Assembly (NCBI GenBank): GCA_945865705.1 | Contig: CAMBEY010000153.1 | Span: forward strand, 1-7,011 | Length of the DNA stretch: 7,011 nucleotides | Reading direction: 5' to 3' | Source of the DNA: Candidatus Sulfopaludibacter sp. SbA3 | GTDB taxonomy: Bacteria; Acidobacteriota; Terriglobia; 2-12-FULL-54-10 | Shown here: in pieces, positions 1 through 5,665 of the stretch | Position numbering within the stretch: the first letter of the stretch is position 1 | Layout: every line of letters starts with the position of its first letter | Translations under genes and position numbers: made by a program | Notes under the pieces: model-generated | Told to the model about the DNA's origin: nothing | Seen by the model: only the letters and a program-made list of their open reading frames with translations | The model's database searches: none

Positions 1-288
1 CTTGCCGATGGTTACGCCCAGAATGAAAACAGCGACCACGGTCCAGACGTTGTGAATCCAAGCGGGGAGCAGTTGGTCCAGATAGATGGTGGTGTCGAGC
101 CAGGGAATGCTCACCAGCGCGACAGTCGAATCCGCCGAATCGGGAGCCAGCACGCGGTCGAATACTGGGCCGATCAGCAGCGCGGCGACGGCCTCGAACA
201 GACCCACGCCCAGCATCATCACCAGCCCCCCGGCGAGATGCCAGCGGTAGGCGCGAACCGATCGTAGCAGTCGCATCAACTCCGGCAT
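1..288 (-). CDS. ABC exporter, MsbA-like, N-terminal part (runs off left edge)
   Basis: Only the first 96 codons are in the window. They read MPELMRLLRSVRAYRW, then a hydrophobic helix (about residues 17-38) ending in the motif LLIGPVFDRVL, a polar periplasmic-type stretch, and the start of a second hydrophobic helix (about 81-95). This is how the transmembrane domain of type IV ABC exporters of the MsbA/lipid-flippase group begins; the ATPase half would lie beyond base 1. In that family the protein flips lipid A or other lipids across the inner membrane using ATP. The ATG at 288 gives the usual short N-terminus, with AAGAGG 12 nt upstream, a rather long spacing. An in-frame ATG at 393, 5 nt after the stop of the previous gene, would add 35 hydrophilic residues and is the alternative start. 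It is probably co-transcribed with the two genes to its right. The family call is fairly sure; the substrate is not known. Confidence 0.75.
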   Translation of the reverse strand, partial: MPELMRLLRSVRAYRWHLAGGLVMMLGVGLFEAVAALLIGPVFDRVLAPDSADSTVALVSIPWLDTTIYLDQLLPAWIHNVWTVVAVFILGVTIGK

Positions 289-300
289 TCTGGCGTTCGT

Positions 301-348
301 CCTCTTGGCTTGCTGACTGGCTTCAGCCTCTTGGCTTGCTGGCTTCAG
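301..348. repeat. imperfect tandem repeat, 26 + 22 bp
   Basis: Two adjacent copies begin with CCTCTTGGCTTGCTG and end with GCTTCAG. The first (301-326) carries four extra bases (ACTG) missing from the second (327-348). The repeat lies just upstream of the minus-strand start at 288. Read on the minus strand, each copy contains AAGAGG, so the nearer copy supplies the only ribosome-binding-like sequence for that start. Neither unit length is a multiple of three, which argues against a conserved protein repeat and against the longer N-terminus from 393. Confidence 0.7.
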
Positions 349-398
349 ATATATCCCGGGCACTATTGCGGCCCTATCGCAAGGCTGATCCATTCATT

Positions 399-1274
399 TT
401 ACCTGATTTGCGAGCGGCGGACGCCATCGCGTAGCGATGTAAGCGTGTTCAGCAGTGATTCGCGCGGCAGTGACTCCACCAGTCCGCGGATCATCCAGCC
501 CACGCCGAAGGGGATGCCGCGACTCATGCTGATGGATTCACACTCGACGTAAACACCGCCATCGCGCTCCTCGAATCTCCAATAGCTATTCAGGCGCCAT
601 AGATAACCGCCGTCCTGGCCGATGGGCAATTCCTTTTCCTGTGACGTCCCGGCATCCTCCACCTGAGCGATACGCGTTGTGAAACTCTTGCTGGCCACGC
701 GCGTGGCGCTATGCGAAAAATAGGAGGCGGAGTGCTCCGTGTTGTACACCACGGTGATAATCTTCTTGCGCTTGAGCCGCAAGTAAATCTTGTAGGTATC
801 ACCGTCATTCGAGAGCAGGCGGGATCTCTCAATTTCAGGGAAAAACTTATCGTGCTGGACATAGTCTTTCACCCACGTCAGCAGAGGATCGAGCTTGATT
901 CCAGGTACAAATATGGCGCCCATCCAATGATGGATGATGCCGTCATCCACTGCGATCTCGCGGGTTTGCTCGCGCGTTTGCAGCTTCTGGATGTGAATCT
1001 CGCCGCGCCGCAATATGTCGCGCAGAGCTCTGGCTTTTGACTCTCCATTGAAGTCGATCACCAAAAAACGTGGGCCGTCAGTCGCGCCGCGCAGCTCGGA
1101 TTCAATCCGTTGCTCCGTCAGGCGAACATACTTCTCCCACGCAGCAATGGTGTGCGATTGCAGTTCGGCTGCACTCGCGGATGGCGGGACAGAATACGAG
1201 CAGAGCGCCAGCAATAAACATACGATGGGATGTTGAACCGCCCAGCTGCCGCCCGACTTGGTGATATGAGCCAT
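399..1274 (-). CDS. secreted protein, possible START/SRPBCC-like fold, function unknown
   Basis: The 291-residue product starts with a signal peptide: hydrophobic core at about residues 16-28, then SASA-AE with likely cleavage near 35-37. It is therefore probably periplasmic or exported. The mature part begins with a helix (about 41-62) and then alternating beta-rich and charged segments. The later pattern YKIYLRLKRKKIITVVYN (161-178), YLWRLNSYWRFEERDGGVYVEC (224-245) and a final helix PRESLLNTLTSLRDGV (270-285) resembles uncharacterised acidobacterial proteins that I associate with the START/SRPBCC hydrophobic-ligand fold. That fold assignment is from memory and not certain. No catalytic motif is visible. 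It follows the winged-helix regulator gene after a 6-nt gap and precedes the MsbA-like exporter, so one leftward operon is likely. The ribosome site is weak (TAAGAA just before the ATG), consistent with translational coupling to the upstream gene. Confidence 0.75.
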   Translation of the reverse strand: MAHITKSGGSWAVQHPIVCLLLALCSYSVPPSASAAELQSHTIAAWEKYVRLTEQRIESELRGATDGPRFLVIDFNGESKARALRDILRRGEIHIQKLQTREQTREIAVDDGIIHHWMGAIFVPGIKLDPLLTWVKDYVQHDKFFPEIERSRLLSNDGDTYKIYLRLKRKKIITVVYNTEHSASYFSHSATRVASKSFTTRIAQVEDAGTSQEKELPIGQDGGYLWRLNSYWRFEERDGGVYVECESISMSRGIPFGVGWMIRGLVESLPRESLLNTLTSLRDGVRRSQIR

Positions 1275-1280
1275 AAATTC

Positions 1281-2189
1281 TTAGCCGTGCGCGTGATCTC
1301 GATAAATGCTGCGCATCAGGATGCGTTGCGAAAAGGGCAAATAGGCCAATCCCGCCACGCTGGCCAGTGCCAGTCCGATGCCAATTTTTTCGACCAGCAA
1401 TAGTGGCGATGCGGCCCAGAAGGCATCCAGCAGAAACAGCATGGGGAAAATTCGGCGGTACTTCATTCCCGCATCCGGATGGCGCAAACCAACCGATGTC
1501 AGCAGGTAAAGCCGCACCGCCACGCCGCACACCGCGACGGCAATGATCACCGGCAATGCCGTGCTGGACGGCGTGTTTAGAAAGTTGTCCAGCACCCGCC
1601 CCGCATCATCTAGTTTGTAGAGCGTGGCACAGTACATGACCAAATAGCCGACCTGCGTCAGCAGGAAGAGTCCGCGCGCGGAGCCCGCAGGCAGGGCAAA
1701 TCCTGTGTCGACGTTTGCAACGGCGGGTAATGGTTGATTGTTTTCGACTGTTTGCGATTCAGTTGGCGGACCTTCATCCGCTTGTTTCACGACGGCGGGA
1801 GTGAGCGCAACCGTGGCCTTCATGACCGGCTCGGTGGCCGCGCGCTCGGCCATCCCTCTTTCGACAATCGCAATGAACCGGTAACCTTTGCGCGGCAGTG
1901 TCTCAATGAATCGAGGTGAATCCAAGCTCTCGCCTACCGCTTCGCGGATCTTTTTCATGGCGGTGTTGATGCCGTGGTCGAAATCAACGAAATGGTCGTC
2001 GCCCCATATTTCCTGCTCAATTTCCTCGCGGGTAACCAGCTCACCGGCGCGAGTTGCGAGAAGGATCAGCAGGCGTGCAGGCATGTCCTGGAGCTTGATC
2101 AGACGACCCTGCTGGCGCAGTTCGCGGGTGCGCAGATCAATCTCGAATTCGTCGAATCGGAGTAGGTGGAGTTGATCGTCTGAGGCCAT
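1281..2189 (-). CDS. membrane-anchored winged-helix transcriptional regulator (PhoB/CadC-type DNA-binding domain)
   Basis: The 302-residue protein has an N-terminal OmpR/PhoB-type DNA-binding domain (about 9-110). Its hallmarks are LRFDEFEIDLRTREL (first sheet), LLILLATRAGELVTREEIEQEIW (helices 1-2), FDHGINTAMKKIREAVGE (recognition helix, about 71-87) and PRFIETLPRKGYRFI (wing). A low-complexity linker (about 111-170) follows, then four likely membrane helices (about 172-190, 211-232, 246-266 and 268-286). There is no receiver domain and no large periplasmic domain, unlike CadC or ToxR, so the signal would have to be sensed in or near the membrane. It is the first gene of the leftward unit and is divergent from the envelope operon starting at 2533, the usual arrangement for a local regulator. 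It probably controls that operon and itself through the repeats in 2291-2364. The start at 2189 places the first sheet normally; only a weak purine stretch (GAGAGAA) precedes it. Confidence 0.85.
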   Translation of the reverse strand: MASDDQLHLLRFDEFEIDLRTRELRQQGRLIKLQDMPARLLILLATRAGELVTREEIEQEIWGDDHFVDFDHGINTAMKKIREAVGESLDSPRFIETLPRKGYRFIAIVERGMAERAATEPVMKATVALTPAVVKQADEGPPTESQTVENNQPLPAVANVDTGFALPAGSARGLFLLTQVGYLVMYCATLYKLDDAGRVLDNFLNTPSSTALPVIIAVAVCGVAVRLYLLTSVGLRHPDAGMKYRRIFPMLFLLDAFWAASPLLLVEKIGIGLALASVAGLAYLPFSQRILMRSIYRDHAHG

Positions 2190-2222
2190 CTAGCGATTGT
2201 TCTCTCAGTGATTTAGCGGGTG

Positions 2223-2271
2223 ATGGTTTCAACACTATCAGAACCTGACCCGCGGGAAAGCAAGAAACCAT
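2223..2271. repeat. inverted repeat ATGGTTTC / GAAACCAT
   Basis: Eight-base arms at 2223-2230 and 2264-2271 are perfectly complementary, separated by 33 bp, and lie upstream of the minus-strand regulator start at 2189. The spacing is too wide for a good hairpin. It could be a pair of operator half-sites for autoregulation or it could be chance. Confidence 0.3.
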
Positions 2272-2290
2272 TCTATTTGATTAGCGGCTA

Positions 2291-2333
2291 AATCCAACGT
2301 AATCCTGCCCAATCCGACATTGTGGGGGATTGG
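2291..2333. promoter_or_regulatory. three AATCC boxes at 10-bp spacing plus CCAATCC/GGATTGG dyad
   Basis: AATCC occurs at 2291-2295, 2301-2305 and 2311-2315, exactly one helical turn apart. The last copy is part of CCAATCC (2309-2315), which is mirrored by GGATTGG (2327-2333) across an 11-bp loop. Regular helical phasing suggests protein binding on one face of the DNA. The dyad could also form a short hairpin. No specific binding protein can be named from the sequence. Confidence 0.4.
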
Positions 2334-2364
2334 TTCAGCGGCAGTTCACCCCCAGTTCACCCGC
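2332..2364 (+). promoter_or_regulatory. three tandem 11-bp direct repeats, probable operator
   Basis: The units are GGTTCAGCGGC (2332-2342), AGTTCACCCCC (2343-2353) and AGTTCACCCGC (2354-2364). The core GTTCA is exact in all three, and units 2 and 3 differ at one position only. PhoB/OmpR-class winged-helix domains bind direct repeats spaced 11 bp (the pho box is the known example), and the neighbouring divergent gene encodes such a domain. The array ends about 15 bp before the possible -35 at 2380, a typical activator position. The repeat is seen directly; its recognition by the adjacent regulator is inferred. Confidence 0.55.
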
Positions 2365-2532
2365 CGCTTAATTTCCAATTTGTCATTTTTTTCATATGGT
2401 TACATATAGCCTGCCAGCGATTCTCCAACTCATTATTAATTCAGGACCGGTGCATTGATGGCCTTCATGACTTCGTTGATTATCCCTAGTGTCGGGAAGC
2501 AATTCCGGCGATCACTCACAAAGGAGCATCGT

Positions 2533-3039
2533 ATGAAAAGAATAAATTGGACAGGATTAGCGCTGGCAGTGATTCTTGGATTCCTGGCGATCCCGGCGAA
2601 TGCCCAAGAGGCTCAAGGAAGAAATTTTCGTCAAGGCCTCGGATACGTCTTTGTCGCACCGACTGTTGAATCGGATGGCTTCTACAATGATGCCGTCTGG
2701 CAGTTTGGAGGCGGCGGGGAATACCGATTGCCCCATGGCCTTGGCATCGGAACCGAGTTGAGCGTCATCACGGAGAATGTTATCCAATGGTCCGTGAATC
2801 CCTACTATCACTTTCAAAATGCCGACCGCTCCGGAAAATTCATTCCCTTCGTGACGGCCGGGTACACCGGCGCGCACAACTTGGAGGATGGCGAGAACTG
2901 GTTCAATGTCGGCGGCGGCGTGGATTACTGGATCAAGGATCGCATCGGCGTCCGCTTCGAGGTTCGGGACAACGTGGACCTGCATCACTCCGTACCCCGC
3001 CACTACACCGGAATTCGGGTGGGCTTCGCCTGGCGATAA
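2533..3039 (+). CDS. small outer-membrane beta-barrel protein (OmpA-like/OMP_b-brl type)
   Basis: The 168-residue product starts with a clear Sec signal peptide (MKRINWTGLALAVILGF, cleavage likely after ANA at residue 24). The mature part alternates polar and aromatic residues as in an eight-stranded barrel: GLGYVFVAP, VWQFGGGGEYRL, LGIGTELSVI, VIQWSVNPYYHF, KFIPFVTAGYTGA, WFNVGGGVDYWI, IGVRFEVRDNVD and YTGIRVGFAWR at the C-terminus. FVTAGYTGA followed by FNVGGGVDYWIKDRIGVRFEVRD is typical of the OMP_b-brl family, which sits in the outer membrane. The ATG at 2533 is preceded by AAGGAG at 2521-2526 with 6-nt spacing; an upstream TTG start at 2455 would push the signal peptide inside and is rejected. 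It is the first gene of a probable five-gene operon. A pore, a lipid-handling role or a structural role cannot be told apart from sequence. Confidence 0.85.
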   Translation: MKRINWTGLALAVILGFLAIPANAQEAQGRNFRQGLGYVFVAPTVESDGFYNDAVWQFGGGGEYRLPHGLGIGTELSVITENVIQWSVNPYYHFQNADRSGKFIPFVTAGYTGAHNLEDGENWFNVGGGVDYWIKDRIGVRFEVRDNVDLHHSVPRHYTGIRVGFAWR

Positions 3040-3063
3040 GTTAGTCCGACAAAGGAGACTCAT

Positions 3064-3816
3064 ATGCAACGAATTACGCTCGGAATCTTGATGCTTTCTT
3101 TTCTGCTGAGCACTGCAATGGGGTGGTGCGAGAGTGTGCCGCCACTCTCGCCGCAAACGATCCTCGACCGGATGGAGCAACGGTACGAGAGCCAAATTGC
3201 GGAAATTGCGTCCTACCAAGCGCTGCGGCGTTACGAGGCCAGCAACCCGATTTTGGAGAAGCCGGCGCTGCGCATTCTGAAGGAAGACTATCGAGGCCCG
3301 GAGACTCGCAGTTTTCAAGTTGTCGAGCGCAGCGGCCCAGGCTATATGGACCGTCTGCTGTTCAATCGGCTAATGGAGGTGGATAGTGAGACTGCCCGCG
3401 GCGCGGTTCGCATACAGGTGGATCTTTGTCGCCGCAATTACGACTTCCACTTCGAGAAGTACGACCTCGCCACAAACCTTTACCTGTTTCGCGTCTCCCC
3501 GCGCACTGCGCACCCGTACCTGTTCCGCGGCAGCGTCTGGATTGATGGCGAAGATTTTGCGGTGCGTCGAATCGAGGGATCGCCAGCGAAACGGCCTTCC
3601 GTCTGGGTGCGTAAGACTAATTTTGTCCACGAATTCGGGAAGTTCGGTGATTACTGGTTCCCCATTCATCATCGCAGCGAGGCGCAATTGCGCGTGTTCG
3701 GCACGTCCACTCTGGACATCACCTACAGCAACTATCAATGGCAGACCACGCCGCAGGCAGGCTTGGTCCAGAAATCAAGCGAAAGTATTCTTTCCGCAAA
3801 AGGAGAATTACAATGA
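3064..3816 (+). CDS. LolA-like periplasmic protein (outer-membrane lipoprotein-sorting protein family)
   Basis: The 250-residue product has a signal peptide (hydrophobic residues 5-19; cleavage near 20-24). The mature protein shows a helix with LDRMEQRYESQIAEIASYQALRRYE (34-58), then extended strands. The block NYDFHFEKYD (125-134), NLYLFRVSPRT (138-148), YLFRGSVWIDGEDFAVRRIEG (152-172) and VWVRKTNFVHEFGKFGDYWFP (180-200) matches the LolA/LolB-like half-barrel family abundant in Acidobacteria. Family members bind lipid or lipoprotein acyl chains in the periplasm. The cysteine at 22 is not in a lipobox, since W precedes it, so the protein is probably soluble. AAAGGAG at 3051-3057 sits 6 nt before the ATG. 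Its stop overlaps the start of the phosphatidyltransferase gene by 4 bases (ATGA), indicating translational coupling and a shared task. The exact ligand is unknown. Confidence 0.82.
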   Translation: MQRITLGILMLSFLLSTAMGWCESVPPLSPQTILDRMEQRYESQIAEIASYQALRRYEASNPILEKPALRILKEDYRGPETRSFQVVERSGPGYMDRLLFNRLMEVDSETARGAVRIQVDLCRRNYDFHFEKYDLATNLYLFRVSPRTAHPYLFRGSVWIDGEDFAVRRIEGSPAKRPSVWVRKTNFVHEFGKFGDYWFPIHHRSEAQLRVFGTSTLDITYSNYQWQTTPQAGLVQKSSESILSAKGELQ

Positions 3817-4514
3817 GCACCTTGTCAGTTCCCGCAATTACTTCACAGTTTCGCAATGCTGAAAGAAAGCAGGAAAGCCTGCTGGCGCCGCTGGAACGGA
3901 AAACTCTGGCCTGGCTGGCAGCACGAATGCCCTCGCGCATCGGTCCGGATCATCTGACCATGCTCGGGTTGTTCGCGCTGGCGATGGCTGGCGCGTCGTA
4001 TGCGATGGCCGCGTGGTGGCCTCCCGCAATTCTGTTCGTAAACATTTGGCTGGCGGTGAACTGGTTCGGCGACAGCCTGGACGGCACCCTGGCCCGCTAC
4101 CGCCAGCAGCAGCGGCCGCGCTATGGCTTCTATGTTGATCACATCGTCGATTCGTTCGGAGCGTTGTTCGTCCTGAGCGGTCTGGCGTGGTCCGGGTTGA
4201 TGTCGGAGCGAGTGGCCTTTGCGTTGCTGATCGCCTTCCTCCTGCTTTCGATTGATTCGTATCTGGCCGCCTACACGCGAGGAAAGTTCAATCTATCATT
4301 CTGGCTCTTCAGCCCGACGGAACTGCGTATCCTGCTTGCCTTGGGAAATGTGGTGGTGTTCTGGAAACCTAGTATCGTCTTTCTAGGAGCGCGTCAGAAT
4401 TTTTTCGATGTTGGCGGTGGCATCGGAGCAATCTGCATGGTCGTCGTCCTGCTGATCAATGTAATCCGCAATACGGCGGGACTCTATCGGGAAGAAAGGA
4501 TCAAACAAGCCTGA
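3813..4514 (+). CDS. CDP-alcohol phosphatidyltransferase family protein
   Basis: The 233-residue polytopic membrane protein carries the full catalytic signature of CDP-alcohol phosphatidyltransferases. Within DSLDGTLAR...G...D...D the key residues are D87, D90, G91, A94, R95, G105, D109 and D113. The enzymes use these aspartates and divalent metal to transfer a phosphatidyl or similar group from a CDP-linked donor to an alcohol, making phospholipid head groups. The entry motif RIGPDHLTMLGL (42-53) precedes the first membrane helix, and about six helices can be drawn. The start at 3813 has AAAAGGAG-like purines ending at 3805 (7-nt spacing) and overlaps the previous stop as ATGA. The frame is open back to 3738, but that extension overlaps the previous gene and lacks a better ribosome site. 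The acceptor alcohol (glycerol phosphate, inositol phosphate, serine or other) cannot be decided from the motif alone. Confidence 0.9.
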   Translation: MSTLSVPAITSQFRNAERKQESLLAPLERKTLAWLAARMPSRIGPDHLTMLGLFALAMAGASYAMAAWWPPAILFVNIWLAVNWFGDSLDGTLARYRQQQRPRYGFYVDHIVDSFGALFVLSGLAWSGLMSERVAFALLIAFLLLSIDSYLAAYTRGKFNLSFWLFSPTELRILLALGNVVVFWKPSIVFLGARQNFFDVGGGIGAICMVVVLLINVIRNTAGLYREERIKQA

Positions 4515-4969
4515 TGCGCTGGCTCAAATTTAATACGGTGGGTGCGATGGGAGTTGGAGTGCAGGCCGCGGCGCTCTGGCTATTGATGGATGTGTTCCAG
4601 GTTCATTATCTGATCGCCACCCTGATCGCAGTGGAGGCCGCAATCTTGCACAATTTCGTTTGGCATTTCCATTGGACATTCAACAACCGGCGCTGGACTT
4701 TTGCCGATCGGGGTTCCGTCCGGAGGGATTCCAGCAACGTGGCGATCCCTCCTTCTGGAACCGGCGACGTGGTCCGCGCATTCTGCCGGTTCCAACTTAC
4801 CGCAGGCCTTATCTCCATCCCGGGAAATTTGCTGATGATGTGGCTGCTGATTGAGCATCTGCTACTGCAACCGCTATTGGCGAATATCTCCGCTGTCATC
4901 TTATGCTCGTCTGCCAATTACCTGTTGGCGGACCGGTTTTCATTTCGGCACATCCCCAGTGGTAGCTGA
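4514..4969 (+). CDS. GtrA-family membrane protein
   Basis: The 151-residue product has four predicted membrane helices (about 6-26, 32-50, 93-113 and 118-138) arranged as in GtrA-like proteins. Typical landmarks are KFNTVGAMGVGVQ at the N-terminus, HNFVWHFHWTF after helix 2 (47-56), and SSANYLLADRFSF at the end of helix 4 (132-144). Founding GtrA proteins are thought to help move polyprenyl-phosphate-linked sugars across the inner membrane, and others act in cell-wall polysaccharide synthesis. The loop between helices 2 and 3 (57-92) is longer and more polar than in the usual roughly 120-140-residue members. The start codon overlaps the phosphatidyltransferase stop by one base (TGATG). The nearest purine stretch, AAAGGA at 4495-4500, is 13 nt away, so translation probably depends on coupling. 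The family is confident; the substrate is unknown. Confidence 0.88.
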   Translation: MRWLKFNTVGAMGVGVQAAALWLLMDVFQVHYLIATLIAVEAAILHNFVWHFHWTFNNRRWTFADRGSVRRDSSNVAIPPSGTGDVVRAFCRFQLTAGLISIPGNLLMMWLLIEHLLLQPLLANISAVILCSSANYLLADRFSFRHIPSGS

Positions 4970-5000
4970 GTCGTGAGGGAAATCGCCAACCATTTAGATG

Positions 5001-5009
5001 TGCTACGCT
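5001..5009 (+). promoter_or_regulatory. possible extended -10 element, leaderless start
   Basis: TGCTACGCT (5001-5009) fits a TGn-TAnnnT extended -10. The expected transcription start about 7 nt downstream would fall on or next to the ATG at 5017, which has no purine-rich ribosome site. No convincing -35 was seen. This could give the last gene its own leaderless transcript in addition to operon read-through. Confidence 0.3.
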
Positions 5010-5016
5010 GGCCGGG

Positions 5017-5658
5017 ATGAATAGAGCTGACTGGAAATCGAGGATTAAAGACCTTTGCGCCAACTGGCCACCACGCCCGGTGATGTTGCTGGCTGCCGCG
5101 AGTGTCGTCCTGCTGCTCGTCGGAACCGGGTGGTGGGCCGTCAGGGCCAATCAGCGATCCGAGATGATCGAGTTGCTGCAAAAGTTTGCGCCGATCGGCA
5201 AGCCACCGCTGGAGATACAGTTTCCTGCCACCTTGTCAGGTTCGGCGGAAACGCGGTTACTGCTGGCACCTGGCGCCGAGGCGGACTTCTGGATGGTGAG
5301 GGGATCAAGCAGTGGCGGGCCGCTTGAAGTGCGCGTTACTCGCAACGGGCAGCGTTACTTCTCGGCGGTTGGCAATCGCATTGTGGCGGGCTTCGGAGCG
5401 GGGACGCGCTCGATCACTGGAATCGACGAGATCACTGACACGCCGCCAACCAGACGCGTCAAATTTCGGTATGTCTGGGCCGAGGTGCATCCGGCGCTGA
5501 TCTTCCTGGGCGATGGCAGCCCAGTTACCGGCAAGGAGTACGCCGGCGACGCGATGCTGGTCCGCGTGGGTGAAAACTGGACGTTGGCGCACTGGACGAC
5601 GCCGGAGTTTGATGCCGCGCAAAAACAATTTCAATCGCTAACTTCCGCTGCCCGCTGA
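5017..5658 (+). CDS. single-pass membrane protein with extracytoplasmic domain, function unknown
   Basis: I do not recognise a named family. The 213-residue product has a positively charged N-terminus (WKSRIKDL), one strong membrane helix (about 21-43, PVMLLAAASVVLLLVGTGWWAV) and a soluble domain of about 170 residues that would lie in the periplasm. That domain is mostly beta-type: LEIQFPATLSG, PLEVRVTRNGQRYF, VKFRYVWAEVHPALIFLGDGSPVTGKEYAGDAMLVRVGENWTLA. It ends in a helix (EFDAAQKQFQSL). The YVWAEVHPAL...ENWTLAHW pattern is reminiscent of other acidobacterial hypothetical proteins. It lies 47 bp after the GtrA gene on the same strand and may be the last member of the operon, though it may also have its own promoter. 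Its end is only 7 bp from the end of the convergent TPR gene. Confidence 0.75.
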   Translation: MNRADWKSRIKDLCANWPPRPVMLLAAASVVLLLVGTGWWAVRANQRSEMIELLQKFAPIGKPPLEIQFPATLSGSAETRLLLAPGAEADFWMVRGSSSGGPLEVRVTRNGQRYFSAVGNRIVAGFGAGTRSITGIDEITDTPPTRRVKFRYVWAEVHPALIFLGDGSPVTGKEYAGDAMLVRVGENWTLAHWTTPEFDAAQKQFQSLTSAAR

Positions 5659-5665
5659 ATTCGCG

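Larger units (their letters stand above)
2190..2532. promoter_or_regulatory. divergent regulatory region between regulator and envelope operon
   Basis: This 343-bp stretch has no convincing gene. It is AT-richer than its surroundings, notably at 2365-2440, and holds two sets of phased short repeats and two dyads (listed separately). For the rightward operon, a possible sigma-70 pair is TTGTCA (2380-2385) with a poor -10 among CATATAGC (2403-2410). Another is TTGATG (2455-2460) with GATTAT (2478-2483), spacing 17. Both are weak matches and neither is proven. The frame of the first operon gene stays open back to a TTG at 2455, but the ATG at 2533 has the ribosome site and the signal peptide, so 2455-2532 is more likely leader. 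No clear leftward promoter was found. Confidence 0.5.

Noticed and set aside
52..552. plus-strand open frames at the left end
   Set aside because: They oppose the MsbA-like and secreted-protein genes and have low-complexity translations with no ribosome sites.
2455..2532. Longer N-terminus for the beta-barrel protein from a TTG at 2455
   Set aside because: It would bury the signal peptide and the AAGGAG ribosome site inside the gene; the ATG at 2533 explains both.
3109..3135. Lipoprotein signal (lipobox) in the LolA-like protein
   Set aside because: The cysteine at residue 22 is preceded by tryptophan, which signal peptidase II sites do not tolerate.
2557..3318. 253-codon open frame on the minus strand
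   Set aside because: It lies opposite the beta-barrel and LolA-like genes, which have signal peptides, family motifs and strong ribosome sites; its translation shows no recognisable domain.
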